Source of the DNA: Alphaproteobacteria bacterium
GTDB taxonomy: Bacteria; Pseudomonadota; Alphaproteobacteria; UBA9655
Length of the DNA: 38,465 nt
Assembly: GCA_019749915.1 (NCBI GenBank)
Contig: JAIEPE010000060.1
Span: forward strand, 1 to 38,465
Reading direction: 5' to 3'
A program made the translations under genes and the position numbers. Shown here piece by piece: positions 1 to 10,103 of this stretch. Within the stretch, counting starts at the first letter, position 1. Each line of letters starts with the position of its first letter. A model generated the notes under the pieces. The model worked only from the letters and a program-made list of their open reading frames with translations, made no database searches and was not told the origin of the DNA.

Positions 1-25
1 AACGACGCCCTCATGAGACCTCTAA

Positions 26-73
26 TTCGGACAATCCTTGTGCTATTTAGTTCGGACATTTTAAAGTGCTATT
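26..73. repeat. Imperfect direct repeat upstream of the first ATPase
   Basis: Two related units lie just before the ATPase start: 26-47 and 51-73. Both begin TTCGGACA and end GTGCTATT, with different middles, and they recur every 25-26 bp. They may be an operator for the downstream ATPase or the end of a mobile element cut by the window edge. I cannot tell which. No convincing ribosome binding site precedes the ATG at 77. Confidence 0.4.
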
Positions 74-76
74 GAC

Positions 77-1509
77 ATGCTTGAAACTCCCTTTGTTGGT
101 AGAAAAAAAGAACTTAAAGATCTGAATTTACTTATCAGCAAAAAGAGCGCGAGTCTCGTTGTTGTCAGAGGGCGGCGGCGGATTGGAAAAAGTCGTCTGA
201 TAGAAGAGTTTGCCAAAGGTAAAAAATTTCTTCGGTTTTCAGGAATTCCTCCGACAGACCATGTAACAGCTCAAGCTCAGCGTGATGTTTTTGCTCAACA
301 ACTCGGCCAACAGTTGGGACTTCCAGGGCTTCAAGCTGCAGATTGGGCGGATCTTTTTACACTTCTTGCAAGTCAAATTCGAGAAGGACGCGTTATTATT
401 CTCTTCGATGAAATTTCTTGGATGGGGTCCAAGGATCCTACTTTTATAGGAAAACTTAAGAATGCCTGGGATATGGAATTCAAAAAAAATTCCGAACTCA
501 TCCTTGTCTTATGCGGGTCAGTTTCTACTTGGATTGAGCGAAATATTATTCGTAGCACGGCTTTCTTCGGGCGCATCTCTCTTTATTTGACCTTAGAAGA
601 ACTTCCCTTGAGCGATTGCAATGGACTCCTTGAAGTTCAAGGATTTCGAGGATCTGAATACGAAAAGTTTAAACTTCTTTCCGTGACAGGAGGTATTCCC
701 TGGTATCTTGAACAAATAAAGCCAAAATTAAATGCTGATGAAAATATCAAAAATCTTTGTTTTAAAAAAGATGGAATTCTCGTGAATGAGTTTGACCTTA
801 TATTCCACGATCTTTTTACGCGTCGAAGCGAGATCTATAAAAAGATTATAGAAGTCCTTACAAAAGGCCCTTTGGAATTCAATAAAATTCATGAAAATTT
901 GAATTATCCTAAGAGTGGCGTTTTAAGTGAGTACCTTGCCGATTTAATAAGTGCGGGCTTTATTTCACGCGATTTTACGTGGCACCTTAAAACAGGGAAG
1001 GACTCGCGCCTGAGTCATTTCCGATTAAGTGATAATTATCTGAGGTTTTACCTTAAGTACGTTTCTCACAATAGGAGCAAAATTTCTCGAGATGAGTTTA
1101 ATGAAATATCTATGTCCAGTTTACCTGGGTGGGATACGATTATGGAGTTGCAATTTGAAAATTTGGTTTTGAAAAACCGTAATCTCATTAAGAATATTTT
1201 AGATGTCAAACCAGAGGATCTGGTTGCCGATAATCCTTTTTTTCAGCGAAAAAAATCCACACAGCAAGGATGTCAAGTTGATTACCTTATTCAGACACGT
1301 TTTAATGTTTTGTTTGTGAGGTTAAATTTTCTAAACGAGAAATTAAGTCAGATATCATTCCAGAGATGAAAGAAAAACTGAACCGGTTAAATATTTTAAA
1401 AGGGTTTGCAAGCTGTCCTGTGCTTATACATGTTAATGGCGTTGAGGACGCTGTTGTTGAAAGTAATTACTTTACCCATATTATTGATTTCAGCCAGTTG
1501 CTTCATTAA
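77..1509 (+). pseudogene. AAA ATPase with C-terminal DUF234/nuclease-like domain, frameshifted
   Basis: This belongs to the prokaryotic AAA ATPase group with an N-terminal P-loop domain and a C-terminal DUF234/PD-(D/E)XK-like domain; the cellular role of the group is poorly known. Visible motifs are Walker A GRRRIGKS (residues 32-39), Walker B ending in Asp111-Glu112, and a C-terminal VDYLI strand. The first frame stops at 1369. From about 1307-1317 a second frame continues as CEVKFSKREI and runs to a TAA at 1507-1509, which restores the expected E-x-K strand and a family-length protein. One missing base in the T-rich stretch explains the break. The recovered stop overlaps the convergent DUF2155 gene by 4 bp, which supports this as the true end. 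It is either a recent pseudogene or an assembly indel. Confidence 0.8.
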
Positions 1510-2039
1510 ATCTCTGGAAGTGCCTTACATTCTTTAACCCACACGTCATAGATGGGGTGATCTATGGCAGAAAGTGCTGGAGAGGTTGCGAACATCCACC
1601 CTGAAAAAAGATTCTGTAACGTACCAACAGGTTTTTCCTCAGAAATGACTACAAAGGCCATGGATTCCTGACGGTCATCAAGAGGGGTCTTTTCACAATG
1701 CTTTACAACGATTTTTAAGGTGCCAAATTCAATAGATTTATTGAGAGGAGCGTCAATGATAAAGACGCGTCCTGTTTGTTTATCCAAGCCTTGAAGTGTT
1801 ACTCCATTGGTGATGATGTTTTTTTCTTGAGCAAAGGCATCTTCTTCAGGAGGGCCCGTGATGTCTGTTGAAGAAAGGGAAGCAATGTTGTCTTTTTTAT
1901 GATCTTGCAGCTCGCTTTCCTTTTGGTCGGCATCAGACACCGCAAGCTCATCTAAAAGGGCATCCATGGTTTGTCCATAAAGGGGAAGGCTAAGGCTTTG
2001 AAGGAGAAGGAAGAGAAAAAATTTCTGCCCCTTACTCAC
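1506..2039 (-). CDS. DUF2155 domain-containing exported protein
   Basis: This 177-residue protein starts with GTG; the GTGA overlap with the mlaD stop implies translational coupling. The N-terminus is a signal peptide (basic start, then a Leu/Phe-rich core to about residue 22). A low-complexity acidic linker follows, then the DUF2155 domain (about 75-177). Recognisable parts are the LQGLDKQTGRV segment, PLN...FGTLKI, a conserved Cys in KHCEKTP, FSGWMFATSPALSAIDHP and the YDVWVKEC end. The molecular function of DUF2155 is unknown; it is typical of alphaproteobacteria and is often found beside NDUFA12 and mlaD, as here. It is probably periplasmic or envelope-linked. Confidence 0.88.
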   Translation of the reverse strand: MSKGQKFFLFLLLQSLSLPLYGQTMDALLDELAVSDADQKESELQDHKKDNIASLSSTDITGPPEEDAFAQEKNIITNGVTLQGLDKQTGRVFIIDAPLNKSIEFGTLKIVVKHCEKTPLDDRQESMAFVVISEEKPVGTLQNLFSGWMFATSPALSAIDHPIYDVWVKECKALPEI

Positions 2040-2500
2040 TGGACCGCCTCTTCCTTCTTCTCCTGAGCATTAAAGATAAATTTCCCAATGAGAGACTCAA
2101 GGCTCACCGCAGATTGGGTATGAACAATCTCACCCCCTGGAACGATATTAGCGTCTTCTCCACCAGGAACAAGGGCGAGATATTTTCCTCCCAAAAGGCC
2201 ATCGCTGACAATTTCAGCGGCACTATCTATGGGAAGATTCACATGAGGCTCCAAGGTTAAATGAACAACGGCAAGGTAAGTTTTAGGGTCCAGATGCAAA
2301 TCTTTAATAGTGCCTACCTTGACGCCACTTAAGCGCACATCGCTGCCACGTACGATCCCATCGATACGATCAAACTTTGCAATCACTTCATATCCCTTAG
2401 AGGGCTGCCACTGGCTGGTTGAATAAGCAAAAATAATACAAAAGGCAAAAACAACCAGGATAACAGCGCCCATCGTAACTTCGAGTACGTTCGTTTTCAT
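2036..2500 (-). CDS. mlaD: MlaD-like MCE-domain lipid-transport protein
   Basis: This is the substrate-binding MCE subunit of a Mla-type phospholipid transport system, anchored in the inner membrane and facing the periplasm. The start chosen is the ATG at 2500 (MKTNVLEV), because AGGAGG at 2508-2513 sits correctly before it; the longer ORF start at 2524 would place that site inside the gene. The protein has a single membrane anchor (about residues 8-30) and one MCE domain with GSDVRLSGVKVG and the typical DGLLGGKYLALVPGG segment. Its ATG overlaps the NDUFA12 stop as ATGA, and its own stop overlaps the DUF2155 start. No mlaE or mlaF is nearby, so the ATPase and permease must be encoded elsewhere. 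Confidence 0.9.
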   Translation of the reverse strand: MKTNVLEVTMGAVILVVFAFCIIFAYSTSQWQPSKGYEVIAKFDRIDGIVRGSDVRLSGVKVGTIKDLHLDPKTYLAVVHLTLEPHVNLPIDSAAEIVSDGLLGGKYLALVPGGEDANIVPGGEIVHTQSAVSLESLIGKFIFNAQEKKEEAVQ

Positions 2501-2859
2501 TTTTTTACCTCCTGAGGGGACCACGCTTGATAATCGCCCGTGGCTGGGTTTCGTTTCCCTCTAGAAAAAAAGTGTCCTTTAGGGCGGTAAGCATAGGGAG
2601 TTCCTGAAAGGTTGGGAAGATGTTTTTTTTCCCAAGACCACCTTTCTTCAGTATTAATGGGGGCAGGTATTTTTAACATATGATGAAGCCAGCCATGCCA
2701 TGCAGCAGGGACTTTTGAGGCTTCAGCCAGACCTTTATAAATAACCCAGCGACGTTCATGAAGGCTTTCAGGGCCTTTTTCTCGGTAATAACGATTCCCA
2801 AAAGAATCTTCACCAACAAGCTCGCCTTTAAACCAGGTCAACAGCTTTATCCATAACAT
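2497..2859 (-). CDS. NADH:ubiquinone oxidoreductase subunit NDUFA12 family protein
   Basis: This is a homologue of the mitochondrial complex I accessory subunit NDUFA12 (B17.2), which in alphaproteobacteria is part of, or helps assemble, complex I at the membrane. Diagnostic segments are GEDSFGNRYYRE, RRWVIYKG, PAAWHGWLHHM and the C-terminal GTPYAYRPKGHF. I start it at the ATG at 2859 (MLWIKLL), because GGAG lies 9 nt upstream; an in-frame ATG at 2874 would add five residues but has no ribosome binding site. It is the first gene of a three-gene minus-strand operon joined by 4-bp overlaps. It is divergent from nrdJ across a 213-bp spacer from this start. Confidence 0.9.
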   Translation of the reverse strand: MLWIKLLTWFKGELVGEDSFGNRYYREKGPESLHERRWVIYKGLAEASKVPAAWHGWLHHMLKIPAPINTEERWSWEKKHLPNLSGTPYAYRPKGHFFSRGKRNPATGDYQAWSPQEVKK

Positions 2860-2972
2860 AAATATTGGCTCCATTTTCGATGCATACTATGGCATTTTCA
2901 AAAGGTTTTGTCCACTCTCAAGGTCTTAAGTGATGTCAAGTGTAAAAGTTCGGATTTAAGAAAAAAATAAAA

Positions 2973-3000
2973 TTGACCTGGGGAGGGAAATTTCTATAGT
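2973..3000 (+). promoter_or_regulatory. Candidate sigma-70-type promoter for nrdJ
   Basis: TTGACC (2973-2978) and TATAGT (2995-3000) are separated by 16 bp and lie about 70 bp before the nrdJ start. I see no B12-riboswitch-like structure in this short spacer. The match is suggestive only, because AT-rich DNA often gives such pairs by chance. Confidence 0.4.
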
Positions 3001-3072
3001 TATAAAGGCTTAGCATTAGCACCCAAAAATTCGTTATATTAGTTAATACCTACGTGAGAAGAGGGCTCTTTC

Positions 3073-6000
3073 ATGAAAATTACGCGTCACTTTACTACTG
3101 AAGGTACCAATCCTTACAGCTCCTTTGACTTTAGGAAAATCGATAGTGAAATTCGCAATCCTGATGGATCGATTGTTTTTCACCTTGAAGGAATTGAGGT
3201 TCCTACCTCTTGGTCTCAAGTGGCAAGTGACGTTTTAGCTCAGAAATATTTTCGTAAAGCCGGCGTTCCTCGGGCATTAAAGGTGGTAAAAGAGGAGGGT
3301 ATTCCTTCTTGGCTTTGGCGTAAAGAAGTGGATACAGCTGCTCTCTCTAAGCTTCCTGAAAAGGAGCGCTATGGTAGCGAAATGACGGCAATTCAAGTTT
3401 TTGATCGTCTTGCTGGCTGCTGGACTTATTGGGGCTATAAGGGCGGCTATTTTGATAGCGAAACGGATGCTAAGGCCTATTATGATGAAATGCGTTATAT
3501 GCTCTGTGCGCAGCTGTGTGCTCCAAATTCTCCTCAATGGTTTAATACAGGGCTTTTTTGGGCTTATGGAATCAATGGCCCAGCCCAAGGTCATTTTTAT
3601 GTTGATTATAAAACCGGTAAATTAAAAGAGTCCACTTCTTCTTATGAACATCCTCAACCCCATGCTTGCTTTATTCAAAGCATTGGTGATGATTTGGTGA
3701 ATGAAGGGGGAATTATGGACTTGTGGGTGCGGGAAGCGCGCCTGTTCAAATATGGCTCAGGAACGGGTTCTAACTTCTCCACTCTAAGAGGCTCAGGTGA
3801 ACCTCTATCTGGAGGTGGCATTTCCTCGGGAATGATGAGTTTTTTAAAGATTGGCGATAGAGCCGCAGGAGCTATTAAATCAGGCGGTACAACACGCCGG
3901 GCTGCTAAAATGGTTGTGGTGGATGTGGATCATCCGGACATTGAAGAATTTGTAAATTGGAAAGTTTTAGAAGAGCAAAAGGTTCTCGATCTGGTTGTGG
4001 GTTCAAAGATTGCTAAAAAATATCTCTCAGCCATTCTTGCTGCGTGCCAAGAAGGTCAAGGAGATGAACGGTTTAATCCGCGAGAAAATCCTTCTCTTTT
4101 CCAAGCCATAAAAAATGCTCGCGCTATGCAGATTCCTGAAAATTACTGCCAACGCGTTATACAATTTGCCCGTCAGGGCTATACTCATATGGATTTCCCT
4201 GAATATGATACGGATTGGGATTCGGAAGCCTATCGGACTGTATCAGGCCAAAACTCCAATAACTCTGTGCGGGTGACGAATAAGTTCCTCCATGCGGTTA
4301 TTGAAGGCAAAGACTGGGATCTTTTGTCGAGAACAGACGGAAGTGTTCAAAAAACACTCCATGCTCGTGATTTATGGAATGAAATCGGCCATGCAGCATG
4401 GGCTTCCGCTGATCCCGGGCTTCAATATGATACGACTATTAATGAATGGCATACCTGTCCGGAATCAGGTCGGATCCGGGCTTCCAATCCTTGCTCTGAA
4501 TATATGTTTTTGGATGATACGGCGTGTAACCTTGCCTCCCTTAACCTTGTAGCTTTTATGAATCATCAAGGGAAATCCGCTAAAGCAGGTGATCTTCATT
4601 TTGATACCAAAGCTTTTGAGCATGCGGTACGTTTGTGGACCTTGGCTCTTGAACTTTCCGTCATGATGGCTCAATTTCCTTCCAAAGAAATTGCTATCCT
4701 TTCCTATGAATTCCGAACCTTGGGTCTAGGTTATGCTAATATCGGTGGCCTTTTAATGGCCTCTGGCATTCCTTATGGGAGTCCAGAAGGGCGAGCCGTA
4801 GCTGGAGCCATTGCAGCGCTGATGACAGGTGTGTCCTATGCTACCTCTGCAGAGATTGCGAGAGAGCTTGGGGCTTTCAAGCACTATAAGTTAAATGAAA
4901 AAGAAATGTTGCGGGTGATGCGTAACCACCGTCGTGCCGCCCATGGAGAACACGAAGGCTATGAGGGGCTTGAGATTGCTCCCGTTCCCTTAGAAGAAAA
5001 AGATTGTCCGTGTCCCGCCCTTTTAAAGGCGTTGCGTCATGCCTGGGACCGGGCACTAGAGCTTGGTAAAAAACATGGTTATCGAAATGCGCAAACCACC
5101 TGTATTGCCCCTACAGGCACTATTGGGCTCGTCATGGATTGTGATACAACAGGCATTGAACCGGATTTTGCCTTGGTTAAATTTAAAAAGCTTGCGGGAG
5201 GAGGTTATTTCAAAATTATAAACCGTCTTGTACCCCAAGCTCTTGAGGTCTTGGGATATTCAAAGGCTCAGATTAATGACATTATTCTGTATGCCGTAGG
5301 GTATGGAACTCTTGAGGGGGCGTCGGGAGTTAATTTTAAAACCTTGCGTGCCAAAGGATTTACGGATCGGGAAATCGACCTCTTGAAGGAAAATTTGAAG
5401 GCTGCTTTTGACATTAAATTTGTCTTTAACCGGTGGACCTTGGGTGATGAATTTTGCCGAAAAACGTTGAAGCTTACTGACGCTCAACTTAATGATGTGC
5501 GATTTGATCTTCTCGTTCATTTAGGATTTAAGGCAGAAGAGATTGACGCTGCCAATGCTTATTGTTGTGGTACTATGACCGTCGAAGGGGCGCCTCATCT
5601 CAGAGAAGAACATTTATCTGTCTTTGATTGTGCGAGTCCTTGTGGCCGTATTGGAAAGCGTTACCTTTCTGTTGAAAATCATATTCGGATGATGGCGTCT
5701 GTTCAACCTTTTATCTCGGGCGCTATATCAAAAACCATTAACATGCCTAATTCTGCTACCATTGAAGAATGTAAGGATGCTTATCTTCTATCATGGAAAT
5801 TGGGGCTTAAGGCCAATGCCTTATATCGAGATGGATCAAAACTATCCCAACCGTTGAGTTCATCTCTCTTGGGTGATGAGGTTGTGGAAGAGCTTTTTGA
5901 CATGCCCGCTCCTGAAAAAGTCAAGGTCGTTTCAGAGAGAGTTGTTGAGAAGGTGGTAGAGCGTTTCCTTCATAGAACTCAGCGGCAAAAACTTCCCAAT

Positions 6001-6723
6001 CGTCGCAAGGGGTATACCCAAAAAGCCTCCATTGGGGGGCACAAGGTTTACTTGCGTACAGGCGAATATGATGATGGTCACTTGGGTGAGATCTTTATCG
6101 ATATGCATAAGGAAGGTGCGTCCTTCCGCAGTTTGATGCATAACTTTGCAATGGCAATTTCCATTGGGTTGCAGTATGGCGTGCCTTTGGAAGAATTCGT
6201 AGATGCCTTTGTCTTTACGCGCTTTGAGCCTTCAGGACCTGTTGCTGGCAATGACACTATTAAGATGGCAACGTCTATTTTGGATTATATTTTCCGAGAA
6301 GTTGCTATCTCCTATCTTGGTCGAACCGATTTGGCCCATGCGGAACCTGTTGATTTGCGTCCTGATACTATTGGCCGCGTTGATGCAGAAACAGGAAATG
6401 TTACGAATAAAAGTAAAAAGGTGAGCGAAATCGTCAACAGTCTTATGAGCAATGGGTATGTACGGAATAATGTTTTTGTCATGTCTCCTGCTAACAAGGA
6501 TCAAGATTCTTATCTGTTGCATGAAGCGGCTACAGGGACGGAGGCCACAAAGCCGGTTATGGGATCTGGCGCGACAATTACAGAGGTAGAAGACCGCCGC
6601 TTTCAAGCGCGCTTGAAGGGATATGCAGGAGACGCTTGTGGTGAATGTGGTAACTTTACCCTTGTACGCAACGGAACCTGCTTGAAGTGTGATACTTGTG
6701 GTGGTACGTCGGGCTGTTCTTAA
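3073..6723 (+). CDS. nrdJ: Vitamin B12-dependent (class II) ribonucleoside-diphosphate reductase
   Basis: This enzyme reduces ribonucleotides to deoxyribonucleotides using adenosylcobalamin to generate the thiyl radical, and acts in the cytoplasm with or without oxygen. At 1216 residues it is the long alphaproteobacterial form. Active-site features are Cys199 in HACFIQS, the N-x-C-x-E triad Asn472/Cys474/Glu476 in NPCSE, and the CNLASLNL segment close after it. The [14 protein letters not shown] glycine-rich stretch and [10 protein letters not shown] are also visible. The last ~28 residues carry paired cysteines (CGEC...CLKCDTC...C), the redox tail of this subfamily. The gene stands alone and converges on the PEBP-like gene, whose stop is 12 bp away. 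It implies a need for cobalamin import or synthesis. Confidence 0.97.
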   Translation: MKITRHFTTEGTNPYSSFDFRKIDSEIRNPDGSIVFHLEGIEVPTSWSQVASDVLAQKYFRKAGVPRALKVVKEEGIPSWLWRKEVDTAALSKLPEKERYGSEMTAIQVFDRLAGCWTYWGYKGGYFDSETDAKAYYDEMRYMLCAQLCAPNSPQWFNTGLFWAYGINGPAQGHFYVDYKTGKLKESTSSYEHPQPHACFIQSIGDDLVNEGGIMDLWVREARLFKYGSGTGSNFSTLRGSGEPLSGGGISSGMMSFLKIGDRAAGAIKSGGTTRRAAKMVVVDVDHPDIEEFVNWKVLEEQKVLDLVVGSKIAKKYLSAILAACQEGQGDERFNPRENPSLFQAIKNARAMQIPENYCQRVIQFARQGYTHMDFPEYDTDWDSEAYRTVSGQNSNNSVRVTNKFLHAVIEGKDWDLLSRTDGSVQKTLHARDLWNEIGHAAWASADPGLQYDTTINEWHTCPESGRIRASNPCSEYMFLDDTACNLASLNLVAFMNHQGKSAKAGDLHFDTKAFEHAVRLWTLALELSVMMAQFPSKEIAILSYEFRTLGLGYANIGGLLMASGIPYGSPEGRAVAGAIAALMTGVSYATSAEIARELGAFKHYKLNEKEMLRVMRNHRRAAHGEHEGYEGLEIAPVPLEEKDCPCPALLKALRHAWDRALELGKKHGYRNAQTTCIAPTGTIGLVMDCDTTGIEPDFALVKFKKLAGGGYFKIINRLVPQALEVLGYSKAQINDIILYAVGYGTLEGASGVNFKTLRAKGFTDREIDLLKENLKAAFDIKFVFNRWTLGDEFCRKTLKLTDAQLNDVRFDLLVHLGFKAEEIDAANAYCCGTMTVEGAPHLREEHLSVFDCASPCGRIGKRYLSVENHIRMMASVQPFISGAISKTINMPNSATIEECKDAYLLSWKLGLKANALYRDGSKLSQPLSSSLLGDEVVEELFDMPAPEKVKVVSERVVEKVVERFLHRTQRQKLPNRRKGYTQKASIGGHKVYLRTGEYDDGHLGEIFIDMHKEGASFRSLMHNFAMAISIGLQYGVPLEEFVDAFVFTRFEPSGPVAGNDTIKMATSILDYIFREVAISYLGRTDLAHAEPVDLRPDTIGRVDAETGNVTNKSKKVSEIVNSLMSNGYVRNNVFVMSPANKDQDSYLLHEAATGTEATKPVMGSGATITEVEDRRFQARLKGYAGDACGECGNFTLVRNGTCLKCDTCGGTSGCS

Positions 6724-6735
6724 AGTTAGCGCAAG

Positions 6736-7188
6736 CTATTTCCGTTCATAAATACCTACGAGGATGGCTTTGGCCAGTTCATGATGTTTCATTTCTCGTA
6801 AAAGATCTTCCTTTGTGGCATTATCGGGCAATTGAATAACCGTATCTAATGCATAAAGGGTAAAGAAATAGCGGTGAGGGCCATGGCCAACAGGTGGCAT
6901 AGGGCCACCATAGCCTGCATTTCCCCAGCTGTTGAGGCCAGTGCGAACCTCAGAGGGGAGATTCTTTAAATCTTCCGCAATGGTGGCAATAGAAAGGGGA
7001 ATATTATAAATAATCCAGTGATCCCAGGTTTTATGAGGGGCATCGGGGTCATCACAGATAAGCGCAAGGGATCGGGTTCTCTCCGGGATATCTTGCCACC
7101 TAAGCGGTGGGTTTATATTTTCCCCTTCACCCGTGTATCGAGTAGGAATAGGTTCGCGTGTATTGAAAGCTGAGCTAAGTAGTATCAT
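6736..7188 (-). CDS. YbhB/YbcL family (PEBP/Raf kinase inhibitor-like) protein
   Basis: This is a 150-residue member of the phosphatidylethanolamine-binding protein fold. Motifs are the N-terminal SSAF...IPTRYTGEGENINPPLRW, then SLALICDDPDAP, WDHWIIYNIP and GYGGPMPPVGHGPHRYFFTLYALD, which together form the ligand pocket with its DPDAP and GPHRY signatures. There is no signal peptide, so it is likely cytoplasmic. The biochemical role of the bacterial members is not settled. It is a monocistronic gene convergent with nrdJ. An AGGA-type ribosome binding site lies just upstream (about 7195-7205). Confidence 0.92.
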   Translation of the reverse strand: MILLSSAFNTREPIPTRYTGEGENINPPLRWQDIPERTRSLALICDDPDAPHKTWDHWIIYNIPLSIATIAEDLKNLPSEVRTGLNSWGNAGYGGPMPPVGHGPHRYFFTLYALDTVIQLPDNATKEDLLREMKHHELAKAILVGIYERK

Positions 7189-7857
7189 TGCTAGTCCTCC
7201 CTTTTCTTTAGTATAGCAGAAAAATTGATTTTCTAAAATAATTTACCCATAAGCCATTCGCGTAGTACACTGAAACCTATGGCGTAAATGATCTTTTTGC
7301 CAGAATCCTGTAAAATATCTAAGAGAGGCTCTGGAGATCCATAATGATGTTCCTGATCTAAAGCGTGCTGTAATGAAAGAAGGTATCTACCTGTAAAGAA
7401 ATGAAAATGAAGTATCATCGCAAGCAACATTTAAGGACTTCGAGGCATAAAAAAATTGTGAACTATTAACTCTTTTTTAAGAATTATGTTGCTATATTTT
7501 TGGCTCACAGAAAAAAAGTAGCAGGGGGCTGCTTAAGAAATTCTGCAGGAATTTGGAAAGGTCATACCAACCACCCCCACTAATATTTTTGTATACTCCT
7601 TGTACTTGAAGATATTTTTTTGGGTTGCATTACTGTAACCCTAGATCAACCATGTTATTGAATAGTTGCTGAGCTCGCCCTAAAGGGCTCCTCAGGATGA
7701 CAGTACTTTGTTTTTGTTAGAAAAAATATGTCATCCTGAGACCCCGAGTAACACGAGGGGGACTCAGGATCTCGTGGTTTAATCGCAAATCTAAGGTGCG
7801 TTTTCCTGGATCCCGCGATCAAGTCGCGGGACGTCAAATGGGGTTAAAATACAAAAA
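7189..7857. other. Largely noncoding stretch between the PEBP-like gene and ndk
   Basis: Nothing here is a convincing gene. A 65-codon frame on the minus strand (7233-7430) has no ribosome binding site and no recognisable motif, and I do not call it. The right half holds the palindromic repeats described separately. An AGCAG-GGGG-CTGCT hairpin at 7520-7533 reads, on the minus strand, as a 5-bp stem followed by a run of seven T, a possible terminator for the ogt/ndk direction. Confidence 0.5.
7671..7831. repeat. Composite intergenic palindromic repeat downstream of ndk
   Basis: Three nested symmetric parts are visible. CTCAGGATGACA (7691-7702) is the perfect inverse of TGTCATCCTGAG (7729-7740). 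ATCCTGAG (7733-7740) pairs with CTCAGGAT (7763-7770) around a GC-rich loop. TCCCGCGA (7811-7818) pairs with TCGCGGGA (7824-7831) over a 5-nt loop. The sequence style (CCTGAG/CTCAGG blocks beside a TCCCGCGA hairpin) resembles dispersed intergenic repeats of Rickettsia-like genomes, from memory. The last hairpin ends 27 bp past the ndk stop and may protect or end the ndk mRNA. Confidence 0.7.
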
Positions 7858-8274
7858 TTACCCGACGATATCTAGTTTACTGAAGAAAAAGGCAATTTCA
7901 ATGGCCGCATTTTCTAGGCTGTCAGATCCATGGACAGAGTTGGCTTCAATGGATTCTGCGAACTCACGGCGTATAGTGCCTTCGTCTGCATTGGCGGGGT
8001 TGGTGGCGCCCATGACGCTGCGATAGTGCTCAACAGCATTCTCTCCTTCAAGGACTTGAGCCACGATAGGTCCTGTAGTCATAAAAGTGCAAAGATCATT
8101 GAAAAAAGAGCGCTCCTTGTGAACGGCGTAGAACCTTTGGGCTTCCTCAAGACTAAGATGAAGGCGTCTTTGAGCAATAATGCGAAGGCCGCTTTTTTCA
8201 ATTTTCTCATTCACAGCGCCCGTTAAATTACGGCGTGTTACGTCAGGTTTTAAGATAGATAATGTACGTTCCAT
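7858..8274 (-). CDS. ndk: Nucleoside-diphosphate kinase
   Basis: It transfers the gamma-phosphate of ATP to nucleoside diphosphates through a phosphohistidine, balancing NTP and dNTP pools in the cytoplasm. At 138 residues it has the normal length. Signatures are the [10 protein letters not shown] start, [18 protein letters not shown] and the catalytic His115 in NSVHGSDS. The gene is on the minus strand, 31 bp downstream of ogt, so the two may be cotranscribed. A candidate terminator or stabilising hairpin lies beyond the stop within the palindromic repeat. Confidence 0.97.
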   Translation of the reverse strand: MERTLSILKPDVTRRNLTGAVNEKIEKSGLRIIAQRRLHLSLEEAQRFYAVHKERSFFNDLCTFMTTGPIVAQVLEGENAVEHYRSVMGATNPANADEGTIRREFAESIEANSVHGSDSLENAAIEIAFFFSKLDIVG

Positions 8275-8305
8275 TGATAATACTCCAAGTTTAAAAGTCG
8301 TCTTT

Positions 8306-8815
8306 CTATAACGCTAAATGGCGTGGAAGGGAACCCTCTTCCTGAAGAAGGCGTATTTTTTCGTCAAGCCCCCAAAAATAACCTCCCAATTGATTGTTGC
8401 TGCGCAGAATCCGATGACAAGGGATAAGAGGAGAAATAGGGTTTGCGCCCACTGCATTGGCCACAGCTCGCACGGCTTTAGGACGTCCAAGATGAGTGGC
8501 CAATTGTTGATAACTCCAGGTTTGTCCTTTTGGGACGTCTAAAAGAGCTCTCCAGACCTCTTGCTGCAGCGGTGTTCCCACAAGGAGGCAGGGAAGGATG
8601 GCCCCTAATTCAAGAGGTTTTTTAATCAAGGTATGCTTTTGAAAGCGCTTTAAAATAATTTGGGGGGAGGGGACGGACTTTAAAGTCAAAGCGCAGACTT
8701 GGCCGTCAGGCGTTTTAACGGCAAACCACGTTTGATCTTCCCCATAAATCAGAGTTGGATAAGTTTTTAAAAACAAATCCTTTGATATCAAGTTGAGCTG
8801 GAGTTGGGATGTCAT
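8306..8815 (-). CDS. ogt: Methylated-DNA-[protein]-cysteine S-methyltransferase
   Basis: This suicide repair protein moves the methyl group of O6-methylguanine (and O4-methylthymine) to its own cysteine. The 169-residue protein has the C-terminal DNA-binding/methyl-transfer domain: [13 protein letters not shown], the [16 protein letters not shown] helix with its arginine finger, and the acceptor Cys133 in the IPCHRI motif, followed by [17 protein letters not shown]. The N-terminal half is weakly conserved, as is usual. It is single-domain (Ogt type), without the Ada regulatory domain. It lies upstream of ndk on the same strand and is divergent from the aminotransferase gene. Confidence 0.95.
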   Translation of the reverse strand: MTSQLQLNLISKDLFLKTYPTLIYGEDQTWFAVKTPDGQVCALTLKSVPSPQIILKRFQKHTLIKKPLELGAILPCLLVGTPLQQEVWRALLDVPKGQTWSYQQLATHLGRPKAVRAVANAVGANPISPLIPCHRILRSNNQLGGYFWGLDEKIRLLQEEGSLPRHLAL

Positions 8816-8898
8816 AAGGTGTCCACAAAAGTTGATTTTTTTCCAATTTTCCTTATTATAAAGAATAGTAGTTTAAATGCAAGAAAGAGGGGCCTTTC

Positions 8899-10098
8899 GT
8901 GTTTGTCAGTCAACGTATGTCGCGTATAAAACCATCTCCCACTCTTGCTGTGTCTGCGCGGGCAGCTGAACTGAAGGCTCAAGGACAGGATATTATTAGT
9001 CTTGGGGCAGGAGAGCCAGACTTTGATACGCCCGATCATATTAAGCTTGCAGCTACAACAGCTCTTTCTGAAGGAAAAACAAAGTACACCGCCGTTGAAG
9101 GCACGGTGGCTTTACGTCAAGCGATTGTGGAAAAGTTTAAAAAAGAAGATGATCTTGACTATGATTTAAACCAAATCATTGTTAGTGCAGGGGCGAAGCA
9201 AGTCATCTTTAATGCCTTTCTTGCCTCTCTCAATCCAGAAGATGAGGTTATTATCCCTGCTCCCTACTGGGTTTCTTATCCCGATATGGTCGAAATTGCG
9301 GAAGGAGTCCCTGTTATTGTCAGGTGTTTGCCTGAGGGGGAGTTAAAATTAACGCCGGATCTTTTAAGTGAGGCTATTACGCCGAAATCCAAATGGCTTG
9401 TTTTGAACTCACCTAATAATCCGTCGGGTATGGCGTATAGCCGAAAGGAGCTTGAAGCTCTTGCGGAAGTTATCCGAGGCGCGCCTCATTTAAACGTTAT
9501 AAGTGATGATATTTATGAACGGTTGATTTTTGATGGATTAAAATTTGCCACCCTTGCTCAAGTGGCCCCTGACCTGAAAGATCGCATTTTGACCGTCAAT
9601 GGGGTGTCAAAAACCTATGCCATGACAGGATGGCGGATTGGGTATGGAGCCGGTCCTGTGGAACTTATCGATGTGATGGCCACCCTACAATCTCAATCTA
9701 CATCCAATGCATGTACTCTCTCTCAGGCCGCCGCTGTGGCTGCCCTTAAAGGACCTCAGGACTTTATCAAAGAGTGGTCAAAGATTTATACGGAAAGACG
9801 CAATGCAGCTCATGAGATTTTAAGTCAAACACCAGGGCTCTATTGTTTTATGCCCCATGGGGCCTTTTACCTTTATCCCTCTTGCGTTGAATTAATGGGG
9901 AAAAAGACGCCTGCGGGGGCAATCATTTCCAGTGACACGGATGTAGCGACTTACCTTTTGGACTCGGTTGGAGTGGCTGTTGTGCCCGGGATTTCTTTTG
10001 GCTTGTCCCCTTATTTTCGAATTTCTTATGCAACGGATACAAAACTTCTCCTTGAAGGATGTCATCGTATTTCCCAAGCACTTAGCTTACTGAGGTAA
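8899..10098 (+). CDS. Aspartate-type PLP-dependent aminotransferase (class I)
   Basis: A 399-residue fold-type I aminotransferase of the Rhizobium/Thermus aspartate aminotransferase (AatA) subgroup. It likely interconverts aspartate and oxaloacetate with 2-oxoglutarate/glutamate; some members also use prephenate or aromatic substrates. Visible features are LGAGEPDFDTP, the cofactor-binding LNSPNNPSG segment, the PLP-linking Lys238 in SKTYAMTGWR and the C-terminal YFRISYA arginine for the substrate carboxylate. The start is GTG at 8899, preceded by GAGGGG. Its TAA is five bases from the truB start, so it probably heads the truB-rpsO-pnp operon. Confidence 0.93.
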   Translation: MFVSQRMSRIKPSPTLAVSARAAELKAQGQDIISLGAGEPDFDTPDHIKLAATTALSEGKTKYTAVEGTVALRQAIVEKFKKEDDLDYDLNQIIVSAGAKQVIFNAFLASLNPEDEVIIPAPYWVSYPDMVEIAEGVPVIVRCLPEGELKLTPDLLSEAITPKSKWLVLNSPNNPSGMAYSRKELEALAEVIRGAPHLNVISDDIYERLIFDGLKFATLAQVAPDLKDRILTVNGVSKTYAMTGWRIGYGAGPVELIDVMATLQSQSTSNACTLSQAAAVAALKGPQDFIKEWSKIYTERRNAAHEILSQTPGLYCFMPHGAFYLYPSCVELMGKKTPAGAIISSDTDVATYLLDSVGVAVVPGISFGLSPYFRISYATDTKLLLEGCHRISQALSLLR

Positions 10099-10103
10099 AT
10101 GAC

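Noticed and set aside
2875-3072. A cobalamin riboswitch before nrdJ
   Set aside because: I could not see the conserved B12-box or a multi-arm structure in this short AT-rich spacer.
7233-7430. A 65-codon minus-strand ORF
   Set aside because: No ribosome binding site, no known motif and odd composition; probably chance.
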